Source: Bacteroidota bacterium (GTDB taxonomy: Bacteria; Bacteroidota; Bacteroidia; Bacteroidales; Prolixibacteraceae). Taken from it: a stretch of 64,000 bases of DNA. Position numbers and translations under genes: made by a program. Below the pieces are notes generated by a model that ran no database searches, was not told the origin of the DNA, and worked only from the letters and a program-made list of their open reading frames with translations. How positions within the stretch are numbered: the stretch's first letter is position 1; each line of letters opens with the position of its first letter. The stretch is from contig JAUYMU010000035.1 of NCBI GenBank assembly GCA_030698405.1, forward strand, positions 1-64,000, written 5' to 3'. Positions 53,130 to 63,144 of this stretch are shown one piece after another.

Positions 53130-55067
53130 ATGAGAACTTTTTTAACGATTATTCTGATGTCATTTTTTGGATATACTTTTGGACAAAGTTATTCCACTGA
53201 TAATAAAAAAGCGATCAAACTTTTTGAACAGGCCAAAATTGCATACGGAAGTAATTTGACCAGCAAATCCCTTTCACTCCTGGACGATGCAATTGGGTTG
53301 GATCCTGAATTTCTTGAACTATATCTTTTTAAATCAGATATTTATCAGGGATTGGATTCTGTTTATATGCAAATAAAATCGCTGGAGACTGCCATTCAAA
53401 TAAACACCACCAAATTTCCAAAAATATATTTCACTCTTGGAAATGCCTATTACCGGTCTGGATTTTATCAGAAGGCAGTAAATTCGTTTAAAAATTACCT
53501 TGAAATTGATGGAGATAAAGGAAAATTTGCAGACAAAGCCAAGCAGAATATTGAAAAATGTGGCGGCGCAGTCAAATTATTAAACTTGCCAGTTCCATTT
53601 GTATCCGTTAATCTGGGGCCAAATATCAATTCTGAAGACGATGAATATTGGCCAAGTATTACCGTTGACGGAAAAACACTTATTTATACAAGGCTTGTAG
53701 GAGCAAATTCGCCTAATGGAGAAAGCAGATCAAAGGCTCAGGAAGATTTTTACACTTCACAATTGGTTGACAATCAGTGGCAGAAAAGTGAACCGCTCAC
53801 CTCTATCAATACAATCTACAATGAAGGAGCTCAGTCTGTTTCAACAGATGGCAACTTATTGTTTTTTACTGCATGTACCCGAAACGATGGCATTGGAAGT
53901 TGCGATATCTATTTTTCCAGGAACAAAGGTGGCGTATGGTCTGTTCCTCAAAATGCAGGAGAACCTGTCAATACATCATCCTGGGAATCACAACCTTCCA
54001 TTTCAGCCAATGGCGAATCACTTTATTTTGTGAGTAGCCGGAAAGGTGGAAAAGGTGGGATGGATATATGGAAATGTAATTTATTGGGGTTCTCTGCAGT
54101 GGGAATGCCTGTTTGGGGCTATGCATTCAATCTGGGCGATTCTATCAATACACCGGGAAATGAAATGTCCCCATTCATCCATTCCGATGGTAAAACCTTG
54201 TATTTTGCATCTGATTACTGGCAGGGATTGGGTGGTTATGATATTTTTTACAGTCGTTTGAAAAATGATTCAGTTTGGAGCAAGCCACACAACATTGGCT
54301 TCCCAATCAATTCGCACAAAGATGAGCAGGGATTGGTGGTTGATGCGTCCGGTAAAAATGCCTATTATTCATCAGACCGGCCAGGTTCAATGGGAATGGA
54401 TATTTATTCTTTTCAATTGCACAAAGAGGCCCGTCCAACTCCGGTATCGTATATCAAAGGCAAAATTACTGATAGCGAATCCGGTCTGCCTCTTTGCGCA
54501 AAGGTGGAACTGGTTGATCTGGGAAATGCAAAATCAATAATAAATGGTGAGTCGTGCTGGGAAAAGGGCGAGTTTCTGATGTGCCTGCCGCTTGGCAAAG
54601 AATATGCTTTCAATGTTTCAGCTGACGGATATTTATTTTTCTCGGAGAACTTTCAGCTGAAGGAAAAAATGGAATTTATTGATCCGTATATTCTTGAAAT
54701 TAAGCTGAAAAAGATAGAAGTTGGTGGTTCTGTCGTTCTGCGGAATGTATTTTTCAACACCGGCTCATATGAATTATTGCCAGAATCAAAGATTGAACTT
54801 AAGCGTTTAATTGATTTCCTGATCACCAATAAATCACTTTATATTGAGCTTGAAGGACATACGGATAATGTAGGCAGCGAAGAACTTAACCGGGTACTTT
54901 CAGAATCGAGGGCAAAAGAAGTTTATACGTATCTGATTGATAAGGGAATCGAAAAATACAGAATGACATTTAAGGGTTATGGGTATTCGCGGCCAATTAG
55001 CCCAAATGAAACGATTGAAGGAAGAGCATTGAACCGCAGGACAGAATTTAAAATTACCAGAAAATAG
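53130..55067 (+). CDS. OmpA-family protein with TPR and PD40 repeats
   Basis: A 645-residue exported protein (signal MRTFLTIILMSFFGYTFGQ). TPR-like helices (about residues 25-150) are followed by WD40/PD40-type beta-propeller repeats (160-430; DEYWPSITVDGKTLIYTR, SQPSISANGESLYFVSSR, MSPFIHSDGKTLYFASDY). A carboxypeptidase-regulatory-like domain (about 440-525) leads to a peptidoglycan-binding OmpA domain (535-645; IELEGHTDNVGSEELNRVLS, AKEVYTYL, GRALNRRTEFKI). Such proteins anchor the envelope and some are linked to gliding or type IX secretion. Monocistronic. Confidence 0.92.
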   Translation: MRTFLTIILMSFFGYTFGQSYSTDNKKAIKLFEQAKIAYGSNLTSKSLSLLDDAIGLDPEFLELYLFKSDIYQGLDSVYMQIKSLETAIQINTTKFPKIYFTLGNAYYRSGFYQKAVNSFKNYLEIDGDKGKFADKAKQNIEKCGGAVKLLNLPVPFVSVNLGPNINSEDDEYWPSITVDGKTLIYTRLVGANSPNGESRSKAQEDFYTSQLVDNQWQKSEPLTSINTIYNEGAQSVSTDGNLLFFTACTRNDGIGSCDIYFSRNKGGVWSVPQNAGEPVNTSSWESQPSISANGESLYFVSSRKGGKGGMDIWKCNLLGFSAVGMPVWGYAFNLGDSINTPGNEMSPFIHSDGKTLYFASDYWQGLGGYDIFYSRLKNDSVWSKPHNIGFPINSHKDEQGLVVDASGKNAYYSSDRPGSMGMDIYSFQLHKEARPTPVSYIKGKITDSESGLPLCAKVELVDLGNAKSIINGESCWEKGEFLMCLPLGKEYAFNVSADGYLFFSENFQLKEKMEFIDPYILEIKLKKIEVGGSVVLRNVFFNTGSYELLPESKIELKRLIDFLITNKSLYIELEGHTDNVGSEELNRVLSESRAKEVYTYLIDKGIEKYRMTFKGYGYSRPISPNETIEGRALNRRTEFKITRK

Positions 55068-55073
55068 TGATCC

Positions 55074-56015
55074 TCAAATCTGAAAATCAAGGTTGAAAGG
55101 CATTGGTCCGTCAAGATTGTAAGGTGTTGCCTGATAGACGTAATAGTTCAGCCAATTAGAAATCAACAGATTGGAGTGGCCTCTCCACCGCATAACAGGT
55201 TCATTGTTCGGATCATTATCAGGATAATAATTTGCCGGTATCTGTATTGGAAGGTTTTTCTTCACATCGCGCTTGTACTCGGTGTCGAGCGTAAACCTTG
55301 AATATTCAGAATGTCCGGTAATAAAGAATTGACGGCCATTGTGGGTCATTACCATGTTTACACCCGATTCATCAGACTTTGATACTATTTTCAATTCATC
55401 TACTTTTTCAATGTCAGCCTCAAGCACCTCGGTATGCCGTGAGTGGGGCACATAATATTCATCATCAAAACCCCTGAAAATCGGTAATTTGTCATTCACA
55501 TTGCGGTGTTTAAACACACCAAATTTCTTTTCAGGAAGCAAATATTTAGGGACGCCGAAAAAATGATGCAATCCAGCCTGCGCCGCCCAGCATATAAACA
55601 TCGAAGAAGTTACATGTTTTGTTGACCACTCAAATATCTCCGTGAGTTCTTTCCAATAGGTAACTTCCTCAAAAGGTAGCATTTCTACCGGTGCGCCGGT
55701 GACAACCATTCCATCGTAATTGTGCGATTTTAACTGATCGAAAGTCTTGTAAAAGGCCTTCATGTGAACTTCCGAGGTATTTTTTGATTTATGGCCTTTC
55801 ATCCTCAGAAAATCAATTTCTATCTGGAGTGGCGTATTCGAAAGCAAACGTATCAGATCGGTCTCCGTCGTAACTTTGACCGGCATCAGATTGACAATGA
55901 TAATTTTTAACGGACGAATATCCTGCTGCGACGCACGCGATTCGTCCATGATAAAAATATTCTCCTTCTCGAGCAATTCTATTGCCGGCAATTTGTCAGG
56001 AATGTTAATTGGCAT
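55074..56015 (-). CDS. metA: Homoserine O-acetyltransferase, MetA-type
   Basis: A 313-residue class I glutamine-amidotransferase-like homoserine transacylase. The catalytic cysteine is C142 in FICWAAQAGLHHFFG and the histidine is in FITGHSEYSRFTL. The residue that decides acyl specificity, position 111, is glutamate in TGAPVEMLPFEEV, as in MetA enzymes shown to use acetyl-CoA, rather than the glycine of the E. coli succinyl enzyme. The product would be O-acetylhomoserine, matching the sulfhydrylase gene metY upstream in the operon (73 bp). Confidence 0.93.
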   Translation of the reverse strand: MPINIPDKLPAIELLEKENIFIMDESRASQQDIRPLKIIIVNLMPVKVTTETDLIRLLSNTPLQIEIDFLRMKGHKSKNTSEVHMKAFYKTFDQLKSHNYDGMVVTGAPVEMLPFEEVTYWKELTEIFEWSTKHVTSSMFICWAAQAGLHHFFGVPKYLLPEKKFGVFKHRNVNDKLPIFRGFDDEYYVPHSRHTEVLEADIEKVDELKIVSKSDESGVNMVMTHNGRQFFITGHSEYSRFTLDTEYKRDVKKNLPIQIPANYYPDNDPNNEPVMRWRGHSNLLISNWLNYYVYQATPYNLDGPMPFNLDFQI

Positions 56016-56087
56016 AATATCAATAGTTTAATTTGTAATACCAGAATCTCTGATTGAAGCAAAGATTCCGGTAAAAGTTTTGTAAAA

Positions 56088-57398
<1,311 letters not shown>

Positions 57399-57418
57399 TT
57401 ATTTTAAGGGTTAAAAAT

Positions 57419-58762
57419 CTAATTGAAAAATATCTGATGAATTTCTTTGATGGCTTTCTGCGTGTGTTTCTGATCGACAATTAAATAGCTGACAAGATCA
57501 GAAGCCCCGGAGCCACTGAGCAGTACGTTTATTTTGTGTTGGGCAACGGCTGTAAATAACTTGGCCGATACACCGTGGTGCTGCTGCATTCCATGACCAA
57601 CTACTGCGATGAGCGACACCTTGTCTTCAATGATGATTTCGCTTACCGAACTCAACGGCAATTCTTTGCAAATCTTTCTGGCCCGGGCAATTTCATTTTT
57701 GTTCAGGATAATATTAATGCTTACCTGTGAGGTAATTACAGACCGAATATTTATTCCGGAGTTGTGAAATGCGGTTGTTACTTTGGCCAGGATTCCAGGT
57801 TTAAAACCAACGCCCGGGCCATTTAGTTTCAATACCGCAATTTCATTGGTATGTACCACGCTTTTAACCACATTGGGTGTTACAAACGATTCAGAATTAA
57901 TGATGGTGGTCAATTCCTTACCTTTATTTGCCAACCTGAATACCTGAATTGGAATGTGCCTGCTGATCAGTGGCTCAACAATTCGGGGATGAATTGAAAA
58001 TTCGCTGAAATAAGACAATTCAGAAGCTTCAGAATAGGTTAGGCGCGGAATCAGCTGTGCATCGGCCACAGAATCAGAGTCGCATGTTTTGAATTCCTTG
58101 TCGAGTTCCCAAAGTTGCAGCGAATCCGCATCAATCAAACGGGTAATTCCGGCGGCAGTATAATCAGCAGAATTTTTACCTACCCGGGCAATTTTGCCGC
58201 TTTTGGTAATTCCATATGATCCGGGAATTAAATTTATTCCTCCTGATAATGAGTTTTTTACATTGGGCGATTCCTTGTATAAAATGGTTGCATTCCCATA
58301 TTCTTCGGTAACAATAAGTCCCAGATTTTCAGGATAAATAATTGTTGATTTAAGTTGGCTCTTCGATAAAAATAATTGCAAAACTGCCGCAGTAATCCTT
58401 TCTGAAAAACTAACAACCTGATCTTTAAGCGATACGGAAAAATCGCCTGTAAATTCAATGCCTTTCAGTAGATTGTGCAAGGCATTCAATTCTGTATTAA
58501 GCAATTCATTCAACTCTGATTCCTGAAATACATTTAATTTTTGAAGGACTGAATCATTGATCTGCTGCATAATTATTGCAGAAGATGCGGCATTGTTTAT
58601 TAACAGAACGATTCCCTGTTCGATACTCTGTTGTATTTCTGGTATAGCGGAAACTACCACAACTGCTTTTTTTCCTGATGCACTCAAAAGATTGGCGAAT
58701 GCTTCCAATACATGGAATTCGGATAAGCTGTTTCCGCCAAATCGTACGACACAATTTGACAT
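57419..58762 (-). CDS. Aspartate kinase-like protein with altered catalytic motifs
   Basis: A 447-residue protein. The kinase domain (about residues 1-270) starts VVRFGGNSLSE where aspartate kinases have KFGGTS/SSV, so the catalytic lysine is arginine (R7) and N11 replaces T/S. A GKNSADYTAAGI segment replaces GRGGSDYTA. Two ACT domains follow (about 300-370, FKPGILAKVTTAFHNSGINI; 375-445, VGHGMQQHHGVSAKLFTAVA), the usual regulatory part. It is first in the methionine operon and would supply aspartyl phosphate for homoserine. Activity may be reduced or changed; a regulatory-only role is the alternative. Confidence 0.82.
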   Translation of the reverse strand: MSNCVVRFGGNSLSEFHVLEAFANLLSASGKKAVVVVSAIPEIQQSIEQGIVLLINNAASSAIIMQQINDSVLQKLNVFQESELNELLNTELNALHNLLKGIEFTGDFSVSLKDQVVSFSERITAAVLQLFLSKSQLKSTIIYPENLGLIVTEEYGNATILYKESPNVKNSLSGGINLIPGSYGITKSGKIARVGKNSADYTAAGITRLIDADSLQLWELDKEFKTCDSDSVADAQLIPRLTYSEASELSYFSEFSIHPRIVEPLISRHIPIQVFRLANKGKELTTIINSESFVTPNVVKSVVHTNEIAVLKLNGPGVGFKPGILAKVTTAFHNSGINIRSVITSQVSINIILNKNEIARARKICKELPLSSVSEIIIEDKVSLIAVVGHGMQQHHGVSAKLFTAVAQHKINVLLSGSGASDLVSYLIVDQKHTQKAIKEIHQIFFN

Positions 58763-58811
58763 GATAAATGTTTAAAAATGAAAATTTGGGTAAATTCTTT
58801 AATCGGATGGA

Positions 58812-58851
58812 AGCCTTCAAACAACATGCATAATCACACCGCCTGAAGGCT
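58812..58851 (-). promoter_or_regulatory. Attenuator-like hairpin after the Met leader peptide
   Basis: AGCCTTCA (58812-58819) and TGAAGGCT (58844-58851) form a perfect 8-bp stem with a 24-nt loop, overlapping the leader-peptide stop codon. On the minus strand the tail TCCATCCG lacks a U-tract, so it may work by pairing competition or on translation rather than as a classical terminator. Confidence 0.5.
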
Positions 58852-58945
58852 AGCGCATTATCATAGGCATGACAGACATCATAAAATCATTGCAAGCTCT
58901 GGAGGAGAAAGCGCAGTAAAAGCTATATTTTGCTGAATAATTCAT
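58850..58945 (-). CDS. Methionine-rich leader peptide of the aspartate-kinase/metY/metA operon
   Basis: A 31-codon ORF (ATG at 58945, TAG ending at 58850) that ends MMSVMPMIMR, five methionines in ten residues. It lies in the 5' leader, about 20 nt after a predicted transcription start and 88 nt before the aspartate-kinase ATG. A stem overlaps its stop codon. This is the layout of ribosome-mediated attenuation: ribosomes stalled at Met codons when charged tRNA-Met is scarce would change leader folding and raise expression of methionine genes. The peptide is too short to have another expected function. Confidence 0.65.
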   Translation of the reverse strand: MNYSAKYSFYCAFSSRACNDFMMSVMPMIMR

Positions 58946-58971
58946 TTTTTATAACTTGATTTTATTGAGTG

Positions 58972-59002
58972 CAAACATAAACAGTTTTAGCAAATAGACA
59001 AA
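58972..59002 (-). promoter_or_regulatory. Promoter of the methionine operon
   Basis: On the minus strand TTTG (59002-58999) is separated by 19 bp from TATGTTTG (58979-58972), matching both Bacteroidota promoter elements at the normal distance. It would start transcription near 58966 and give a leader of about 205 nt that contains the Met peptide. Confidence 0.65.
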
Positions 59003-59033
59003 ACTATTTATAAAATGTTCAAAAAAAATCAGT

Positions 59034-59705
59034 TTAAATCAATATTGGCATCTTTTCAAATCCAAACAGGTGTTTGAAATTTTCATGAACAATAGCAATC
59101 AAATTTTCGTGACTGATATTTAACATTTGTGCAGCCAGTGAATAAATCCCTCTGATTGAGCTATTGCCGTCATCGGTTTCCAGAAACAGCCGGTCGGGAG
59201 GAAGAAGGTTTAAGATTTCCTTTTTATCCTGGTTGGTCAGAAATGATTGGCCAACAGAAAAGTAAAAATTGTGACTGATAAGTTGCAAAGCTGTTTGCTG
59301 ATTGCCATGAAAACCATGTATAATCCAGGGAATGTCTGATTTCGTTTCCTTCTTGATTTTCATTAGTTCCGGAAATGCCCGTACACAATGAATAATCAGA
59401 GGTTTAGAATGATTTTTAGCAATCTCAATCTGCTTCCTGAAATAGAATTTCTGCATTGCGAAGTCAACCGACACCAATCGGTCAATACCGCATTCGCCAA
59501 CTGCAAGCATGTTTTTTTGACCAACTGCCTGTTCAATTGATTCCAAACATTCTTCCGGATCGACCTGTCCGATATGCCATGGGTGAAGTCCTGCGGAGTA
59601 GTATGATTTATCATTCAGAAATGGTAAATCCTGTGCAAAAATATTCAGTATCCGGATAGAAACTTCACTTTTTACCTGATGGGTGTGAATGTCAATTTCA
59701 TTCAT
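59034..59705 (-). CDS. TatD-family metal-dependent hydrolase
   Basis: A 223-residue amidohydrolase-fold protein, shorter than typical TatD (about 260). Motifs: EIDIHTHQV (metal histidines), SAGLHPWHI, LAVGECGID with the metal glutamate, PLIIHCVRAFPELM, WIIHGFHGN and FLETDDGN. TatD relatives are 3'-5' DNA exonucleases or related nucleases. It lies upstream of the methionine operon on the same strand but ends before its promoter, so it is probably separate. Confidence 0.9.
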   Translation of the reverse strand: MNEIDIHTHQVKSEVSIRILNIFAQDLPFLNDKSYYSAGLHPWHIGQVDPEECLESIEQAVGQKNMLAVGECGIDRLVSVDFAMQKFYFRKQIEIAKNHSKPLIIHCVRAFPELMKIKKETKSDIPWIIHGFHGNQQTALQLISHNFYFSVGQSFLTNQDKKEILNLLPPDRLFLETDDGNSSIRGIYSLAAQMLNISHENLIAIVHENFKHLFGFEKMPILI

Positions 59706-59802
59706 AAAACAGAGGTTAAAAAACCAAATTTAATTGAATTTGAAACATTTTGAATCCAATAAGATAATTTATCTTATTTTTGAAATTCAATGGTTTCAGA
59801 AA

Positions 59803-61995
59803 ATGATTTTATTTAAAACTATAACCACCTTCATATTTCTTTTGGCACTTTTTCCGGTAATGGTAAAAGGACAAATCTCGCAAGGTGGAACTCCCGTTCG
59901 TATCGAAAAACTTAAATCGGTTTTTACGGACGATTTGATCATTTTACCCTCTGTTGATAATTTCATGCTTCAAAAATCCCAGCGAATTGCCGATTCCAGT
60001 GAACCAATGCTCAAACCATTTCAATTTGCTCATCCTTTTGATGTTTCGTTTAACCTGAAAAATTCAGGAAAGTGGTATTCTGATAATGAGTTGAATGTGT
60101 GGCAATTGAGAATCAGATCGACAGGTGCATATTCGTTAAACGTGATTTTTGGTCGTTTTAAATTGCCCAAAAATGCCCGGCTTTTCCTGATTGGCGCCAA
60201 TAGCCGTGAAATAAAGGGAGCTTACACTTCGGCAAATAATTCAATCAGTCAGGTACTTGCAGTTGAACCATTGGCTGATGACGAATTGATTATTCAATAC
60301 GAAGAACCCAAAGGAGCGTCATTCCCGGGGAAAATCGAAATTTCAAGGATTTCGCATGATTTTATTGGAGTCACTGCCTCCGGAGCCCACCGTCCTCTGG
60401 GAATATCAGGGGCGTGCAATGTAAATGTGAATTGCGATGTTGCTGATGGAACCGAAGAAATCAGGGATGCCGTTTGCAGGATTATCATTGCTGGTACCGA
60501 GATTTGCACCGGAACACTCATGAACAATACTTCGCTTGATAGAATACCCTATCTGCTAACAGCCAATCATTGCATCAATACCGAAAGAAATGCTAATTTA
60601 TCGGTATTTCTTTTTAATTACGAAGCGCCATCCTGTGTTTCCATTGATAGTGATGTGAGCCGTTCATTGTCAGGAAGCAGTTTAAAGGCCTCATTTGACA
60701 GTCTTGATTTTGCGTTGGTACAGCTCAATAACTCAGTTCCTTATGGTTTTCGGCCTTATTATGCCGGCTGGAACCGAAAGACGCAGGCACCATCGTCGTC
60801 TGTAAGTATCCATCATCCGTTAGGCGATATTAAAAAGATTGCGATTGACAAAGATATTGCACAGACTGCAACATTTAACTCAAGTTACGTAGCCAGAGGT
60901 TTCTGGAAAATTTTGCGTTGGGACAATGGTGTCACAGAAAGTGGTTCTTCCGGAGGACCCTTGTTTGACCAGAATAAACAAGTAATCGGAACATTGACTG
61001 GTGGGGCTGCTACTTGTCAGGTTCCAACAAATGATTTTTTTGAAAAATTCTCTTTGGCCTGGGATTACAGAAAAGAAACAACCAAACAGTTAAAATTCTG
61101 GCTCGATCCGGTAAATTCGAATGTTGAAAAACTGGATGGTTTGTCGCCCGCTGCCGGTACTACCCGCTGCAAACCCTTCACCAATATAAAAGATAAGGAC
61201 AGTTATGCTGCCATTCAAATTATAAATGGATTCACAAAAAAAGGATATTTCAGCGGTTCGAACCTTGCAGGTTTCACTGATTTCGCTGAGCAATTTACAT
61301 CTACAAAAAACTGTGAAGTTCAGGGAATAACGCTCGGAATAGCCAAGGTTAAAACCAATCCATTGTTTATGCAATCATTCATTAATGTTCAGGTTTACGA
61401 AGGGAATGAGTTCCCGGAAACACTGTTGTATTCCGAAAAATATGACATTAAAAAGTTCTGGGTTGATGGAATGAATTATTTGAAGTTTAAAAGCCCGGTA
61501 AAAACCAATGGCAAGTTCTTTATTTCTTACAATATTGGTGAATTAAATCAAGGCGACACGCTGGCAGTCTATATGGCCAACCGAAAATCAGACACTACAA
61601 ATAGCTTTTACCTGAAAAATCAGTCGGGCTGGGTGGCTTATAACTCTCAAAATATTAGTGGCGATGGATCGGCCTTACTAACTGAGCTAATTGCCTGCAA
61701 TATTGATACTTTATCGGTTGATTCAGTTATATTGGATAAAGACACAAAAGCTATATTTTACCCAAATCCGCTCAAAGGTAATATGAATTTGACAGTTAAA
61801 ACTGCTGATGAGATTAACTGCCCGGAAGATGTGGCTGTTTATGATCTGCTTGGTAAATTGCAAAATATTTCGTGCATTTCTAATGGACCTAATGAACTGA
61901 TGCTGAAGTTCTCAGGTAAAAGACCCGGACTTTATTTTGTTCATATTGAAGCTGGTGGCCAGACAATAGTGGGTAAAATTGCATATATCCCTTAA
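59803..61995 (+). CDS. Secreted trypsin-like serine protease with T9SS C-terminal domain
   Basis: About 730 residues. The start at 59803 gives the signal MILFKTITTFIFLLALFPVMVKGQ; the longer ORF adds a non-signal leader. An N-terminal beta-domain (to about 220) precedes an S1-type protease with triad H256 (LTANHCIN), D302 (SLDFALVQL) and S383 (GSSGGPLF), as in lysyl-endopeptidase-like enzymes. The last 80 residues form a type IX sorting domain (FYPNPLKGNMNLTVKT, VYDLLGKL, PGLYFVHIEA, ending GKIAYIP), so it should be secreted or surface-attached by T9SS. Confidence 0.88.
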   Translation: MILFKTITTFIFLLALFPVMVKGQISQGGTPVRIEKLKSVFTDDLIILPSVDNFMLQKSQRIADSSEPMLKPFQFAHPFDVSFNLKNSGKWYSDNELNVWQLRIRSTGAYSLNVIFGRFKLPKNARLFLIGANSREIKGAYTSANNSISQVLAVEPLADDELIIQYEEPKGASFPGKIEISRISHDFIGVTASGAHRPLGISGACNVNVNCDVADGTEEIRDAVCRIIIAGTEICTGTLMNNTSLDRIPYLLTANHCINTERNANLSVFLFNYEAPSCVSIDSDVSRSLSGSSLKASFDSLDFALVQLNNSVPYGFRPYYAGWNRKTQAPSSSVSIHHPLGDIKKIAIDKDIAQTATFNSSYVARGFWKILRWDNGVTESGSSGGPLFDQNKQVIGTLTGGAATCQVPTNDFFEKFSLAWDYRKETTKQLKFWLDPVNSNVEKLDGLSPAAGTTRCKPFTNIKDKDSYAAIQIINGFTKKGYFSGSNLAGFTDFAEQFTSTKNCEVQGITLGIAKVKTNPLFMQSFINVQVYEGNEFPETLLYSEKYDIKKFWVDGMNYLKFKSPVKTNGKFFISYNIGELNQGDTLAVYMANRKSDTTNSFYLKNQSGWVAYNSQNISGDGSALLTELIACNIDTLSVDSVILDKDTKAIFYPNPLKGNMNLTVKTADEINCPEDVAVYDLLGKLQNISCISNGPNELMLKFSGKRPGLYFVHIEAGGQTIVGKIAYIP

Positions 61996-62016
61996 TTTTG
62001 CACTTTTCGATTCAAG

Positions 62017-63144
62017 ATGAAGATCAGAATACTTTTACTTTGTGTGCTCATTTCAGGATTGTTTTCATGTGGTAACCAACCACATAAGCAATTAAAATCT
62101 GACTCCAATCAGTTTGCCCACGGATTTCACATCGTCAAAATGGGAGAGATAACCCGGCTGGATGTTTTTAACCCATGGGAAAATGCCCGGAATTTCATTT
62201 ATTCCTATTACCTGATTCCTAAAAGTATTGATATCCCAGATTCTCTGGCCAATCGTGCAATTATCCGAACACCTGTTGAAAATGTAGTCGTTTTATCAAC
62301 CACCCACATTGGATTCATCCAGAAATTGGGATTGGAATCCACAATTATGGGGGTTTCAGGAAAAGACTTTGTTTCAAATCCAATTGTAAGAAGAGGCATT
62401 GAGCAAGGTTTGGTGCACGATGTGGGTTACGATCAGAACCTGAATTACGAGCTTCTGCTTCAAATGAAACCTGATTTGGTGATGGCTTACGGAATTGGTG
62501 CAGATGTAGCCGCCCATCTTTCGAAGATGAAAGATTTGAATATTCCGGTTGTAATTAATGCCGAATATCTGGAAGAAACGCCACTTGGCAGGGCTGAATG
62601 GTTGCTGTTTATAGCTTCATTTTATAATCAAACTGACTATGCACAACAGGTATTTAATGAGATTGTTATGGAGTACGATAGCATGAAAAAAATGGTATCG
62701 GAAAGCAAGCACAAACCACTTATTCTTTCCGGTTTGCCCTATAAGGACAATTGGTGGGTTCCGGGAGGAAAATCATACATGGCCAACCTGATTGCCGATG
62801 CCGGAGGTGATTATATATGGAAAGATAATCCAAGTCGCGAAAGTTTTGTTGTTTCGCTCGAAAATGCCATTGTGAAGGCCACCCATGCCGATTTGTGGAT
62901 CAATACTGGCCAAACAAACAGCATTCAGGATATTCTGGAAAGCGATGAAAGGTTTAAAATAATTCCTGCATTGCAGAAAAAAATGGTGTACAACGATAAT
63001 AAATTGATGAACCCGACCGGCGGCAACGAAGTCTGGGAAACCGGAGCAGCCAATCCGCAGGAAATATTGCGGGATCTTATTCATATTTTTCATCCTGAAA
63101 TCAAGTCAGACAGTACTTTTCACTATTACCAAAAACTGAACTGA
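62017..63144 (+). CDS. Metal-chelate/cobalamin ABC importer substrate-binding lipoprotein
   Basis: A 375-residue protein. Lipobox ISGLFSC (C18). The periplasmic-binding fold of the BtuF/FepB type shows VVVLSTTHIGFIQKLGLESTIMGVSG, LNYELLLQMKPDLVMAYG, IPVVINAEYLEETPLGRAEWLLF and DNWWVPGGKSYMANLIADAGG. It should capture cobalamin or an iron-siderophore complex. Its TGA overlaps the ATG of the permease gene (ATGA), indicating coupled expression. The ligand cannot be decided. Confidence 0.9.
   Translation: MKIRILLLCVLISGLFSCGNQPHKQLKSDSNQFAHGFHIVKMGEITRLDVFNPWENARNFIYSYYLIPKSIDIPDSLANRAIIRTPVENVVVLSTTHIGFIQKLGLESTIMGVSGKDFVSNPIVRRGIEQGLVHDVGYDQNLNYELLLQMKPDLVMAYGIGADVAAHLSKMKDLNIPVVINAEYLEETPLGRAEWLLFIASFYNQTDYAQQVFNEIVMEYDSMKKMVSESKHKPLILSGLPYKDNWWVPGGKSYMANLIADAGGDYIWKDNPSRESFVVSLENAIVKATHADLWINTGQTNSIQDILESDERFKIIPALQKKMVYNDNKLMNPTGGNEVWETGAANPQEILRDLIHIFHPEIKSDSTFHYYQKLN

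Noticed and set aside
58800-58950. SAM riboswitch in the methionine-operon leader
   Set aside because: The leader does not fit the SAM-I core (no GGCAACC-type or CUUAUC/AGAG blocks) and I could not place the SAM-II pseudoknot. The Met-codon leader ORF explains the region better.
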